Source: Peptoniphilus sp. ING2-D1G (GTDB lineage: Bacteria; Bacillota; Clostridia; Tissierellales; Peptoniphilaceae). From it: a DNA stretch of 64,000 bases. The notes below the pieces were generated by a model that was given only the letters and a program-made list of their open reading frames with translations, did no database searches and was not told the DNA's origin. A program made the position numbers and the translations under genes. This document shows positions 1 through 8,007 of this stretch, piece after piece. The stretch spans positions 992,001-1,056,000 of the forward strand of contig LM997412.1 of the NCBI GenBank assembly GCA_000952975.1, in the 5' to 3' direction. Numbering within the stretch: the first letter of the stretch is position 1; each line of letters opens with the position of its first letter.

Positions 1-756
1 TCCGGAGATTTGCGGTATACCCAGACCTATATCCACAAGCTCCTCTTCTCTGGAAAATATGTTGCGTGGAGTGTCGTCCATATAGATTCCGCCTTCGTTC
101 ATTACGATTAATCGCTCTGCCAAATCCGCCATATCTTCCATGGAATGAGATACTACTATTATAGTTATGTCTCTATTTTTGTATATTTCCTTTATTTCGC
201 CCAATATCTCATCTCTACCTGCAGGGTCCAGGCCCGCTGTAGGTTCATCAAGAACTAAAATTTCAGGTTGCATAGCCAATATTCCCGCTATGGCAACTCT
301 TCTTTTTTGCCCACCCGATAAATCAAAGGGTGATCTGTCATAATATTCATTAAAATCAAGTCCAACTGCATCTAAGGCATCTTTAACTCTCGCTAAAACC
401 TCTTCTTCCGTAAGTCCTTGATTTATAGGGCCGAAGGAAACATCCTTTCCAACTGTTTCTTCAAAAAGCTGATATTCCGGATATTGAAACACAAGTCCGA
501 CTTTTTGTCTTAATTTTCTGATGTCTCCGCCCATTTTTGAAATATCTTTTCCATTTATCAAAATAGTACCGGAAGTGGGTTTTATAAGTCCGTTAAGATG
601 TTGTACAAGCGTTGACTTGCCTGATCCGGTGTGTCCTATCAAGCCTATGAATTCACCTTTTTCAATGGTTAAGTTTATATTGTCAAGAGCCTTTTTCTCA
701 AAGGAACTACCCTCGCCATAAATGTGAACTACATTTTTTATTTCAATAGCGGCCAT
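1..756 (-). CDS. ecfA2: ECF transporter ATPase EcfA2 (C-terminus outside the window)
   Basis: This is one of the two ATPases that power energy-coupling-factor vitamin and metal uptake. The reading frame starts at ATG 756-754 and runs off the left edge after 252 codons. Walker A (GHTGSGKST, about residues 41-49), a Q-loop (VFQYPEYQ), the signature LSGGQKRR and Walker B (LVLDEPTAG) are all present, followed by the ECF-type IGLGIPQ segment. The start overlaps the end of the upstream ecfA1 by 19 bp, so the pair is translationally coupled; in this family the T component normally follows, which would be beyond the window. Assignment to A2 rather than A1 rests on gene order and on the longer insertion before Walker A. 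Confidence 0.9.
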   Translation of the reverse strand, partial: MAAIEIKNVVHIYGEGSSFEKKALDNINLTIEKGEFIGLIGHTGSGKSTLVQHLNGLIKPTSGTILINGKDISKMGGDIRKLRQKVGLVFQYPEYQLFEETVGKDVSFGPINQGLTEEEVLARVKDALDAVGLDFNEYYDRSPFDLSGGQKRRVAIAGILAMQPEILVLDEPTAGLDPAGRDEILGEIKEIYKNRDITIIVVSHSMEDMADLAERLIVMNEGGIYMDDTPRNIFSREEELVDIGLGIPQISG

Positions 757-1562
757 ACTTCACCTACCAACTCATCCACATTTAAAATATTGTAATCTAA
801 ATCAAAGCCTTCCTTAGAAAGTTCCCATGCAAGTTCTGTGACTTGCGGAACATCAAGACCTATTTTTTTTACTCTTTCTACCTGAGAAAATATTTCTCTT
901 GGGGTTCCCTCCATTTCAATTTTGCCCTTCTCCATGACTATAATTCTGTCCGCCTTTGCGGCTTCATCCATGTAATGAGTAATTAAAATAATCGTCTTAT
1001 TTTGATTTTTATTTAAATTCATTATTGTGTTTATTACTTCTTTTCTCCCTTCAGGATCAAGCATTGCTGTAGGTTCATCAAGTATAATGTACTTAGGAGA
1101 CATGGCGAGAATTCCTGCGATGGCAACTCTTTGTTTTTGTCCTCCCGAGAGCATATGAGGTGCACTTCTTTTATATTCACTCATATTTACTGTCTCCAGA
1201 GCAACATCTACACGTCTTCTTATTTCATCGGATTGTATTCCTAAGTTTTCAGGTCCGAAAGCCACATCTTCCTCTACAATGGTGGCGACTATTTGATTGT
1301 CAGGGTTTTGAAATACCATCCCTGTATTTGCTCTTAAATTCCAAATATTGTCTTCATCCTTTGTATTTAATCCATCTACAAACACATCTCCGGAAACCGG
1401 CAATAAAAGCCCATTCAGAAGCTTTGCAAGAGTCGACTTCCCGCTGCCGTTATGCCCCAGCACAGCAACGAATTCACCCTCTTCAATATTTAAATTTATA
1501 TCTTTAAGAACTAACTCGTCCTCTTCATTGTATTTAAAATTCAAATTTTTAATCTCTATCAT
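738..1562 (-). CDS. ecfA1: ECF transporter ATPase EcfA1
   Basis: This 274-residue ABC ATPase has Walker [10 protein letters not shown] at residues 36-44, a Q-loop (VFQNPDNQ), the signature LSGGQKQRV and Walker [10 protein letters not shown]. The VFQNPDNQ form is typical of the ECF A subunits. It hydrolyses ATP for an EcfT/S-component membrane complex that takes up vitamins or metal ions. It is the first gene of a two-ATPase unit and its stop lies inside ecfA2. A weak promoter-like TTGAAA and a TATAGA-type box lie in the 80 bp between it and pyrE, but spacing is poor. The substrate cannot be told because the S components are not in the window. Confidence 0.9.
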   Translation of the reverse strand: MIEIKNLNFKYNEEDELVLKDINLNIEEGEFVAVLGHNGSGKSTLAKLLNGLLLPVSGDVFVDGLNTKDEDNIWNLRANTGMVFQNPDNQIVATIVEEDVAFGPENLGIQSDEIRRRVDVALETVNMSEYKRSAPHMLSGGQKQRVAIAGILAMSPKYIILDEPTAMLDPEGRKEVINTIMNLNKNQNKTIILITHYMDEAAKADRIIVMEKGKIEMEGTPREIFSQVERVKKIGLDVPQVTELAWELSKEGFDLDYNILNVDELVGEVWPLLK

Positions 1563-1642
1563 TGTCTACCTCTATTCTAAGTCTATAGTTTAGTACACTC
1601 TCTATGAGTTTTCAATAAAATTGACTTAAAATAAATAATGTG

Positions 1643-2269
1643 TTATTTCAACCAAGATTCATCGTCGGGGTTTTCTTTCCATTTCTTGATTTTTTCAAGT
1701 TCATCTTCTTCAATATAGTTTTTTTCCATGGCAACTTCTGCCAATTCATCAAAGTCTGAAAGAGAATAATTAACTATATTATTCTTCTTAAAATTTTCTT
1801 CAGCTTTTTTAAGGTTATAAGTAAATATTGAAACTATTCCCAATACATCATATCCATCAGCTTGTAAAGCTTTGTACACCTCAATTGAAGATCCTCCTGT
1901 GGAAAACAGATCCTCAATCACAACTACCTTTGCCCCTTGAATTTTTTTTCCTTCAATTCTGTTGTTTTTTCCGTGGTCTTTTTCGGAAGTTCTTACAAAT
2001 CCCATGGGAAGATTTAACAAATAAGCTATTATAGCCCCGTGAGGTATGCCTGCAGTGGCAGTAGCCATTATGTATTCAACATCCGGAAACTTTTGTTTTA
2101 CCAATTTTGAAAATTCTTTTTCAACTATTTCTCTCTCTTTAGGGTAAGATAAAATAAGTCTGTTATCACAATAAATGGGAGATTTAATTCCCGATGCCCA
2201 TGTGTATGGTTTTTTTGGTGACAAAGTAACAGCGTCAATATCAAGAAGTATTTTTGCAATTTTTTTCAT
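1643..2269 (-). CDS. pyrE: Orotate phosphoribosyltransferase
   Basis: This enzyme transfers ribose-5-phosphate from PRPP to orotate to give OMP in de novo pyrimidine synthesis. The 208-residue length fits the family. The PRPP loop is visible as VVVIEDLFSTGGSS in the second half, and the N-terminus contains the usual PYTWASGIKSPIYCDNR stretch that lines the orotate site. The start is supported by AGGAGAATAACT before ATG. It follows pyrF with only a 2-bp gap, so the two last steps of UMP synthesis are made from one transcript. The rest of the pyr pathway is not in this window. Confidence 0.93.
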   Translation of the reverse strand: MKKIAKILLDIDAVTLSPKKPYTWASGIKSPIYCDNRLILSYPKEREIVEKEFSKLVKQKFPDVEYIMATATAGIPHGAIIAYLLNLPMGFVRTSEKDHGKNNRIEGKKIQGAKVVVIEDLFSTGGSSIEVYKALQADGYDVLGIVSIFTYNLKKAEENFKKNNIVNYSLSDFDELAEVAMEKNYIEEDELEKIKKWKENPDDESWLK

Positions 2270-2271
2270 AG

Positions 2272-2970
2272 TTATTCTCCTAAAAATTCTCTATTTATTT
2301 CATTATATGTTTTCACAGGGTCTTTCGACTGTGTGATAGGCCTTCCCACAACTATAAAATCCGCTCCTAATTCTTTAGCTTTTCCAGGCGTTACAACTCT
2401 TTTTTGGTCGTCTTTACCATAGGTTTTAGGTCTTATACCCGGAGTTACACAAAGAAAATCTCCTCCTAAAAACTCTTTTATTGAAGGTACTTCCAAAGCA
2501 GAGCAAACTACTCCGTTTAATCCGCATTCTTTTGCCAGTTTTGCATAGCTCATTACGGTTTCCTTCAAGGAGTAATTGATATCTATTAAGATATCATCAT
2601 GCATGTTGTCTTCAGATGTAGATGTAAGCATAGTTACGCCCAAGGTTATTAAACCTTCTTTTTCAGAGACCGAGTTTTGAGCAGTTCTTAGCATTTCTCT
2701 TCCTCCTGCTACGTGGTAGTTAATCATGTCCACATCTAAATTTAAAAGAGAGATGGTCGCTTTTTTTACTGTATTTGGAATATCGTGCAATTTTAAATCC
2801 AAAAATATCCTGTGATTTCTCGATTTAATTTCTCTTATTATACCAGGACCTTCTCTATAAAAAAGTTCCATTCCTATCTTTACAAAAAGTTTTTCTTGAA
2901 ATTTATCTAAAAATTCTAAAGTTTTATCCCTTGAATCGAAATCAAGAGCTATAATGGTCTCTTTATTCAT
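2272..2970 (-). CDS. pyrF: Orotidine-5'-phosphate decarboxylase
   Basis: This enzyme decarboxylates OMP to UMP, the last step of de novo pyrimidine synthesis. Family hallmarks are the DFDSRD-like N-terminus, the DLKLHDIPNTV catalytic motif and the PGIRP phosphate-binding motif. I chose ATG 2970-2968 because GGGAGTGG sits just upstream; a longer frame starting at 3012 begins inside a terminator hairpin, has no ribosome site and adds 14 residues not expected in the family. It is directly followed by pyrE. An intrinsic terminator ends only about 30 nt upstream, leaving little room for a separate promoter. Confidence 0.93.
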   Translation of the reverse strand: MNKETIIALDFDSRDKTLEFLDKFQEKLFVKIGMELFYREGPGIIREIKSRNHRIFLDLKLHDIPNTVKKATISLLNLDVDMINYHVAGGREMLRTAQNSVSEKEGLITLGVTMLTSTSEDNMHDDILIDINYSLKETVMSYAKLAKECGLNGVVCSALEVPSIKEFLGGDFLCVTPGIRPKTYGKDDQKRVVTPGKAKELGADFIVVGRPITQSKDPVKTYNEINREFLGE

Positions 2971-2999
2971 TTTACCACTCCCGTTGAAAATAATTTCAT

Positions 3000-3027
3000 A
3001 AAAAAAGTGCATTCATATAAATGCACT
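3000..3027 (-). terminator. Intrinsic terminator between ybjQ-like gene and pyrF
   Basis: An 8-bp perfect stem (3006-3013 with 3020-3027, AGTGCATT/AATGCACT) is followed on the minus strand by seven U residues. It lies after the YbjQ gene and about 30 nt before the pyrF ribosome site, so it either ends the upstream unit or attenuates read-through into pyrF-pyrE. Confidence 0.75.
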
Positions 3028-3041
3028 CTTCTTAAATTGTA

Positions 3042-3359
3042 TTATTTTAATTTTACAGCTGTTCCGGATACGTTGAGAAGAATCATATTTCCTTGTCCTA
3101 AAGCCTCAAAATCAAAGACAATCCCTACTATTGCATCGGCTCCCATCCTCTGTGCTCTGGAAACCATTTCGTTTATACAATCATTTCTCGCTTCTATCAC
3201 TTCTTCTTCATATCCCTTACTTCTGCCACCAACAAAATTTCTAAACCCCGCTCCCATATCTTTTATGAAATTTATTCCATTTACCGATTCTCCGAATACA
3301 AGTCCGAGATACTCAGAAATTTCACGATTTTCAATTTTACATGTAGTTGTAAGTATCAA
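3042..3359 (-). CDS. YbjQ/UPF0145 family protein
   Basis: This 105-residue cytosolic protein belongs to the YbjQ (UPF0145, heavy-metal-binding-like) family. The typical core is visible: VFGESVNGINFIKDMGAG, then EARNDCINEMVSRAQRMGADAIVG and a final strand with NMILLNVSGTAV. Length and composition match the family, which forms pentamers of small alpha/beta subunits; its physiological role is not established. It lies between prfB upstream (12-bp gap) and a terminator downstream, so it is probably the last gene of the CarD-yacL-prfB unit. Confidence 0.8.
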   Translation of the reverse strand: MILTTTCKIENREISEYLGLVFGESVNGINFIKDMGAGFRNFVGGRSKGYEEEVIEARNDCINEMVSRAQRMGADAIVGIVFDFEALGQGNMILLNVSGTAVKLK

Positions 3360-3370
3360 TTTTATTCACC

Positions 3371-4481
3371 TCATTTTGCCGCTTTCATTTGAAGATAATC
3401 GTTTATGAAAACATCCAAATCTCCATCCATTACTCTCGATACATCTCCTACTTCTGTATTTGTCCTGTGGTCTTTTACCATGGTATATGGTTGAAATACA
3501 TAGGATCTTATTTGAGATCCCCAAGCGATTTGAGAATAATTTCCCTGCAAATCTTCTATCTTTTCTTTTTTTTCTTCTTCCGCCAAAGCTATTAATTTAG
3601 ATTTTAACATCTGCATAGCTTTTTCTCTATTTTGAATTTGACTTCTTTCATTTTGGCATTGAACGACTATTCCTGTTGGTATGTGAGTGATTCTTACAGC
3701 GGAATCCGTAGTGTTTACGTGTTGTCCACCTGCTCCTGAAGATCTGTAAGTATCAACCCTTATGTCTTCTTCCTTAATTTCTATATCCACATCTGAGCCG
3801 AATTCAGGATAGACATCCACAGAAGAAAAGGACGTATGCCTTCTTTTATTTGAATCGAAGGGAGAAATTCTAACGAGTCTGTGAACTCCTTTTTCCCCTT
3901 TCAAATATCCGTAAGCATTATCTCCTGTAATCAATAAAGTGACGGATTTAATTCCTGCTTCTTCTTCCTTTTGAAGATCCAGTGTCTCCACCTTAAACCC
4001 TCTTTGTTCGGAATACCTCGTATACATTCTAAGGAGCATACTCGCCCAATCCTGAGCTTCCGTGCCACCTGCTCCTGCATGAATGGAAAGTATCGCATCG
4101 CTATTGTCGTATTCTCCATTTAGCAGTGTCTCCACCTTAAACTCCTGTGCAAGTTTTTCAATATTGTCTATTTCTCTTTTGAAATCATCGTAAAAGGAAA
4201 AATCCTCTTCAATTTCCATAAGATCAATTAAATCTTCGCTATCAGATATCTTTTTATTTAGCGTATCGTATTTTTCAATTCTTGAATTATAGTGATTGTG
4301 CTCTTTAATAACTGCCTGAGCTTTTTCAGTATCATCCCAAAACCCGGGTTCAAGTTGCTTTTGCTCCAATTGCTTTGCTTTTTCTCTAAGACCCGCCAGG
4401 TCAAAGAGATTCACCAAGACTTTCCACTAAGGATTTCGCCTCATTTATGCGCTCCTTGTCAATATATATGTTTTGTTCCAT
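3371..4481 (-). CDS. prfB: Peptide chain release factor 2, made by programmed +1 frameshift
   Basis: RF2 recognises UGA and UAA stop codons and releases the nascent chain. Translation starts at ATG 4481-4479 behind GGAGGAAATA and reads 26 codons to an in-frame UGA (4403-4401); the CTTTGAC heptamer (4406-4400) then shifts the ribosome +1 into the long frame that encodes the remainder. The SPF codon-recognition motif (RISPFDSNKR) and the GGQ release motif (SSGAGGQHVN) are intact. The classical upstream Shine-Dalgarno-like element is weak here (GGTGA a few bases before CTT). Listing only the 348-codon second frame, which would need a TTG start, would miss the true N-terminus. It lies 10 bp after the yacL-like gene. 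Confidence 0.95.
4400..4406 (-). other. prfB programmed +1 frameshift site
   Basis: The sequence CTTTGAC occurs exactly where the 26-codon first frame meets the RF2 frame. This is the standard autoregulatory site: low RF2 lets the ribosome slip from CUU to UUU past UGA, giving full-length RF2. Confidence 0.93.
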
Positions 4482-4491
4482 TATTTCCTCC

Positions 4492-5595
4492 TTATGTTAA
4501 TCTGGCAAAAATCATCTTTCCGGCAGAGGTTTGCAAAACTGAGGTGACAATAACATTTATAGTTTTTCCCACATAACTTTTACCCTGTTCGACTACTATC
4601 ATGGTTCCATCATCTAAATAACCTAAGCCTTGATTATGTTCCTTTCCTTGTTTTACTATATCAACTTTCATTTCTTCTCCGGGCAGATAGACAGGTTTTA
4701 CTGAATTTGCAAGTTCATTTATATTTAAAACTTGAATATTCTGCACCGTTGCCACTTTGTTTAAATTGTAGTCATTGGTTACAATTTTACCCTTTAAATC
4801 CTTTGTAAGAGCTAAGAGCTTTGAGTCGACTTCTTTTATACTGTCATATTTTGCCTCATATACTATAATTTCGGTGTCAGCATCATCTTGCATGTCCTTT
4901 ATTATGTCAAGCCCCCTTCTTCCACGATTTCTTTTTAACGTGTCAGATGAGTCGGCAATGTGTTGAAGCTCTTCCAATACAAATACCGGCAAAATGAGCG
5001 GACCTTCAAGAAATCCAGATTTTGTTATCTCTTTGATTCTTCCGTCTATGATCACTGAAGTGTCTAAAATCTTTGCTACTCCTTGAATCTTTGCTCCTTT
5101 TTGTTTCTCCTTTGGTTGGACTCTATTTCCACTTAGCACTTCCTTTATTTTACTTGTGACGTCTTCTCTGTTTTTCAAGGCTATATTCAAACCTAAGTAC
5201 CCCAGCATACCGTACAGTATGACTGTCAGAGCTGAACCTATGTATGGAATAGGTATGGCGTAGAGTGGTTGAGATAATAAAAAAGCTATTAACAAGCCTA
5301 TAATAAGTCCTATTGAACCTATGATGATTTCGGTTAAAGATCTATCCTTTAACTCTTCCTCCCATCTTTTCAAAAGTGTTTCAATCGAACTTAAAGCCTT
5401 CGGAGAAAAAATAAAAAATATGAGTGCAAATACGGAAATTATTAATACTGAAATTCCCGTTATAATTTTCGAATCAAAATTTGTAACAAAGTCAAGTTTG
5501 CCAAAAAATGTCGCGAAAATAACTCCTAGCCCTATTCCGATAATTGTAAATAAGAATCTGAAAATAATTCTTACAATTTTCTTGTTTCTTTCGAT
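4492..5595 (-). CDS. YacL-like PIN/TRAM-domain membrane protein, probable ATC start
   Basis: Reading the frame upstream of the first TTG (5373) reveals two more hydrophobic segments, giving four in all before a PIN nuclease domain (ILDTSVIIDGRI, with acidic residues near LLALTKDL and VTNDYNL) and a C-terminal TRAM domain (VEQGKSYVGKTI). This matches the YacL layout and its usual length of about 360 residues. No ATG, GTG or TTG exists in the extension. A strong AAGGGAGG lies 7 nt before an ATC codon at 5595-5593, giving 367 residues, so I take ATC as the start. The family is linked to RNA processing or ribosome quality control, but its function is not settled. The CarD gene lies 26 bp upstream and prfB follows. 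Confidence 0.72.
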   Translation of the reverse strand: MERNKKIVRIIFRFLFTIIGIGLGVIFATFFGKLDFVTNFDSKIITGISVLIISVFALIFFIFSPKALSSIETLLKRWEEELKDRSLTEIIIGSIGLIIGLLIAFLLSQPLYAIPIPYIGSALTVILYGMLGYLGLNIALKNREDVTSKIKEVLSGNRVQPKEKQKGAKIQGVAKILDTSVIIDGRIKEITKSGFLEGPLILPVFVLEELQHIADSSDTLKRNRGRRGLDIIKDMQDDADTEIIVYEAKYDSIKEVDSKLLALTKDLKGKIVTNDYNLNKVATVQNIQVLNINELANSVKPVYLPGEEMKVDIVKQGKEHNQGLGYLDDGTMIVVEQGKSYVGKTINVIVTSVLQTSAGKMIFARLT

Positions 5596-5621
5596 ACTAA
5601 AACCTCCCTTTTAAATTTAAA

Positions 5622-6107
5622 CTACTCTTTTAAAATTGCAGCATCTACCATTTCTGTGACTTCATCGAAGTCCATATCATATACCAACATCATTTCTGAA
5701 ACTATTATCTGCTTTGCTCCTATAAGCATTTTTCTCTCTCCCGTTGAAAGAGACTTTTCTTTGTCGATTTTTTCTAAAAATCTTACAACTCCTGCTATTT
5801 CATTGATATCACCGGTCTTGATTCTGTCCATGTTGAATCTGTACCTTCTGTTCCAGTTTGTAGGCATTTTGACTTTATCATTTCCCGATAACACTTCCAA
5901 GACCTCATCCATCTCTTCCTTGCTGAGAATTTCTCTAACTCCTACTTCCTCAATATTGTTTACGGGTACCATTACCTTCATTTCTTTTATAGGCATCTTT
6001 AGGATATAATATTTTCTGGTTTTACCCAAAATCTTTTTATCTTCGACTCCTATTATGACCCCTGCCCCATGCATCGGATATACTACTTTATCACCTATAT
6101 TATACAT
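5622..6107 (-). CDS. CarD/CdnL-family RNA polymerase-binding regulator
   Basis: This 161-residue protein has the CarD N-terminal Tudor-like RNA polymerase interaction domain (MYNIGDKVVYPMHGAGVI, then YYILKMPIKEMKVMVPV) and a helical C-terminal domain that in homologues contacts promoter DNA. In well-studied relatives it stabilises open complexes, especially at rRNA promoters. AGGAGGGATAGA precedes the ATG. It is the first gene of a CarD-yacL-prfB-ybjQ run, a neighbourhood shared with Bacillus-type genomes for CarD and yacL. A good promoter lies about 30 nt upstream. Confidence 0.88.
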   Translation of the reverse strand: MYNIGDKVVYPMHGAGVIIGVEDKKILGKTRKYYILKMPIKEMKVMVPVNNIEEVGVREILSKEEMDEVLEVLSGNDKVKMPTNWNRRYRFNMDRIKTGDINEIAGVVRFLEKIDKEKSLSTGERKMLIGAKQIIVSEMMLVYDMDFDEVTEMVDAAILKE

Positions 6108-6135
6108 TCTATCCCTCCTGATATACCCATTTAAC

Positions 6136-6164
6136 AGTATATCAAAAAAGAAAATAAAAGTAAA
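6136..6164 (-). promoter_or_regulatory. Sigma-A-type promoter for carD operon
   Basis: On the minus strand TTTACT (6164-6159) and TATACT (6141-6136) are separated by 17 bp, and the -10 box lies about 28 nt before the CarD start. The rest of the 6108-6409 gap is AT-rich and shows no gene, RNA or clear hairpin. Confidence 0.6.
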
Positions 6165-6409
6165 CGTTATATGATATCACACTATTTTATAATATGCAAT
6201 ATCGTAAAATATAATTTAAAATCTTATTTTATTCTATCAAATATCAAATTATGTATTTTATTTTGAAAAATACTGTAAAACTCCTTCATTGAAAATCTAT
6301 AATACTGTTATATTCTACACTGTTTTTAGCAAATTTATTCACAAATATAGGAAATTAAATACAAATTTAATAATCTTAGCAAGTTCTTAAGTTTTATTAA
6401 AAATGTTTT

Positions 6410-7714
6410 TTATATGTTTTTATTTGTGAGTTTAATTAAATAATTGGAAATTATAAAAATAATCATTTCCGTTATCACAAATCCTATCCATACTCCCCTC
6501 GTATGAAATAGATAACTCATAATTAATACCACGGGAACTATCAGAACAACTCCCCTTAGTACAGAAATTATAAAGGACTCTCTCGCTCTTTCTATTGAAG
6601 CTAAATAGGCTGATACCACTATATTTATGCCTGCGAAAAAAAATCCCAAGAAGTAAATTCTTACACCTTCGGCAGCGTACTTTGTAATTTTTGCACTGCC
6701 CTCGTTATTAAATATATTTACTATGAATTCCGCATTGAAAAAAGAATACAAATAAATCACCGCTGTTGCTGCCAATGATGACAAGATAGCGTATCGTAAA
6801 AGTTTTTTTATGTTGTGTTTGTTCCCAATTCCGTACTCTTGACTGGTAAGAGGCTGCATTCCTTGAGATATCCCTGTGTAAATCGATATTATGACCAAGG
6901 CGATATTTGCAATTATTGCATATGCCGCCACTCCCAAGTTGCCCGCTTGATTAAGCAATATCAAGTTGAAAACAATAAGTGTAACAGCAGATGCCATCTC
7001 TGTAATAAATGAAGATATCCCCAGCTTTACTATTTTTAAATTAAATAAATCCTTTTTTGTATTTAAATATTCTAAAGTTGTGTCTTTTTTTAAAAAATGC
7101 CTGCTTAGTATTCCAAGGGATATTATCGGCGCTATGGATGTAGCGATTACAGCTCCGAACATTCCCATCTCAAGAGGAAACATAAAAATATAATCAAGAA
7201 CTACATTTGAAATACTTCCGACAACCATTGCTATCATAGGTAGTTTTGGATCGTTATCGTTTCTTACGAAGCAAAGAACCACATTGTTTAAAATAAAAAA
7301 GGGTGAAAACAACATTATGGTTTTTATGTAAATATTTGCCATCACATGTATTTCTCCGCCGGCACCTAAGATTCCAGCAAGATTTTTTGAAAATAACAAA
7401 CCTATTATAAATATTGCTGAAGAAACCAACATGGCCATTTTTACCGCTATTGTGAATATCTCGTTTGCTTTTTTGAGATTTCCTCTTGACTTGTGTATGG
7501 AATAATTAGCTCCCCCACCTATTCCTATCATCAATCCGAAAGCATTGACCACAGAAACTATTGATATGGAAAAATTGAGAGCTGCAAGTCCACTTGCACC
7601 CAATGCCTTTGCAATAAAAAAAGTGTCCGCTAAAATATACCCCGATATGCTCATCATTCCAAGGACATTTAAACTTGAATATTTTAAATATTTCTTAAAT
7701 AATCTATCTGTCAA
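6410..7714 (-). CDS. MATE family multidrug efflux transporter
   Basis: This 434-residue integral membrane protein has about twelve hydrophobic segments arranged as two six-helix halves, and the MATE-type N-terminus (MMSISGYILADTFFIAKALG) followed by GLMIGIGGGANYSI. MATE proteins expel cationic drugs or metabolites using Na+ or H+ gradients. The start is TTG 7714-7712, supported by AAGGAG seven bases upstream. Transcription must pass a leader with a 27-codon ORF and an intrinsic terminator, suggesting inducible expression. The substrate is unknown; membership of the MepA/NorM-like group is likely from sequence character only. Confidence 0.87.
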   Translation of the reverse strand: MTDRLFKKYLKYSSLNVLGMMSISGYILADTFFIAKALGASGLAALNFSISIVSVVNAFGLMIGIGGGANYSIHKSRGNLKKANEIFTIAVKMAMLVSSAIFIIGLLFSKNLAGILGAGGEIHVMANIYIKTIMLFSPFFILNNVVLCFVRNDNDPKLPMIAMVVGSISNVVLDYIFMFPLEMGMFGAVIATSIAPIISLGILSRHFLKKDTTLEYLNTKKDLFNLKIVKLGISSFITEMASAVTLIVFNLILLNQAGNLGVAAYAIIANIALVIISIYTGISQGMQPLTSQEYGIGNKHNIKKLLRYAILSSLAATAVIYLYSFFNAEFIVNIFNNEGSAKITKYAAEGVRIYFLGFFFAGINIVVSAYLASIERARESFIISVLRGVVLIVPVVLIMSYLFHTRGVWIGFVITEMIIFIISNYLIKLTNKNI

Positions 7715-7718
7715 TAAT

Positions 7719-7802
7719 TTACTCCTTAAAAAAAGATGTCGGCTGATTACTTCTAAGACCTAATGTAATCATCAAACATCTCTCTACCCGGTGGCAGTAC
7801 AT
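7719..7802 (-). CDS. Candidate 27-residue leader peptide for the MATE gene
   Basis: An ATG at 7802-7800 opens a 27-codon frame that ends in TAA (7721-7719), and that stop directly overlaps the AAGGAG ribosome site of the MATE gene, 4 bp before its TTG. The peptide begins MYCHRVERC and ends PTSFFKE, with a central ITLGLRS stretch. A terminator hairpin is nested inside the ORF. This layout is that of ribosome-mediated attenuation leaders found before antibiotic-response genes. A weakness is that no ribosome site precedes the ATG: the predicted transcript start lies only about 10 nt upstream. The alternative is a purely RNA-based regulator. Confidence 0.5.
   Translation of the reverse strand: MYCHRVERCLMITLGLRSNQPTSFFKE
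7728..7785 (-). terminator. Attenuator hairpin in MATE leader
   Basis: On the minus strand AGATGT (7781-7776) pairs with ACATCT (7739-7734), and an inner GATTAC/GTAATC stem (7770-7765 with 7750-7745) stacks above it. A seven-U tract follows at 7734-7728, just before the AAGGAG. The structure would stop transcription before the MATE gene unless disrupted. Confidence 0.7.
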
Positions 7803-7818
7803 AAATTTATTTTTTATT

Positions 7819-7847
7819 ATTATAGCATAATTAATATATCTTTGAAA
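7819..7847 (-). promoter_or_regulatory. Promoter for MATE leader
   Basis: TATAAT (7824-7819) with a TGC extension lies 17 bp downstream of a weak TTTCAA -35 (7847-7842). The start would be near 7812, giving a leader of about 100 nt before the MATE gene. Confidence 0.6.
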
Positions 7848-7936
7848 ACTTTATATTAAAAATATTATATGTCTTATTTTCACAAAATTTCAAAAAAACA
7901 ATTTATTCTAAAATAAGTTAAAATTCTATTTTAAAA

Positions 7937-7978
7937 ATATAAAAATGTCAGTCCATATTGATATATATGAACTGACAT
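7937..7978 (-). terminator. Terminator after ferritin gene
   Basis: ATGTCAGT (7945-7952) pairs with ACTGACAT (7971-7978) with further AT pairing inside, and the minus-strand exit side is U-rich. It lies about 30 bp after the ferritin stop. Confidence 0.65.
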
Positions 7979-8007
7979 GAATTATTTATTATTTTTTATA
8001 TTTTAAT

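Noticed and set aside
1160-1507. 115-codon plus-strand frame over ecfA1
   Set aside because: It is antisense to the conserved ATPase motifs, so a shadow.
2971-3012. Longer pyrF start at 3012
   Set aside because: The ATG lies inside the terminator hairpin and has no ribosome site; ATG 2970 has GGGAGTGG and matches the family N-terminus.
6180-6409. Possible hidden small gene or RNA in the gap between MATE and CarD genes
   Set aside because: The stretch is almost all A and T with no frame that has a ribosome site and no stable stem.
7714-7802. Known riboswitch class in the MATE leader
   Set aside because: I compared it by eye with purine, TPP, FMN, SAM, cobalamin, preQ1, guanidine, THF and Mn2+ (yybP-ykoY) consensus motifs and saw no match. 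A profile scan would be needed.
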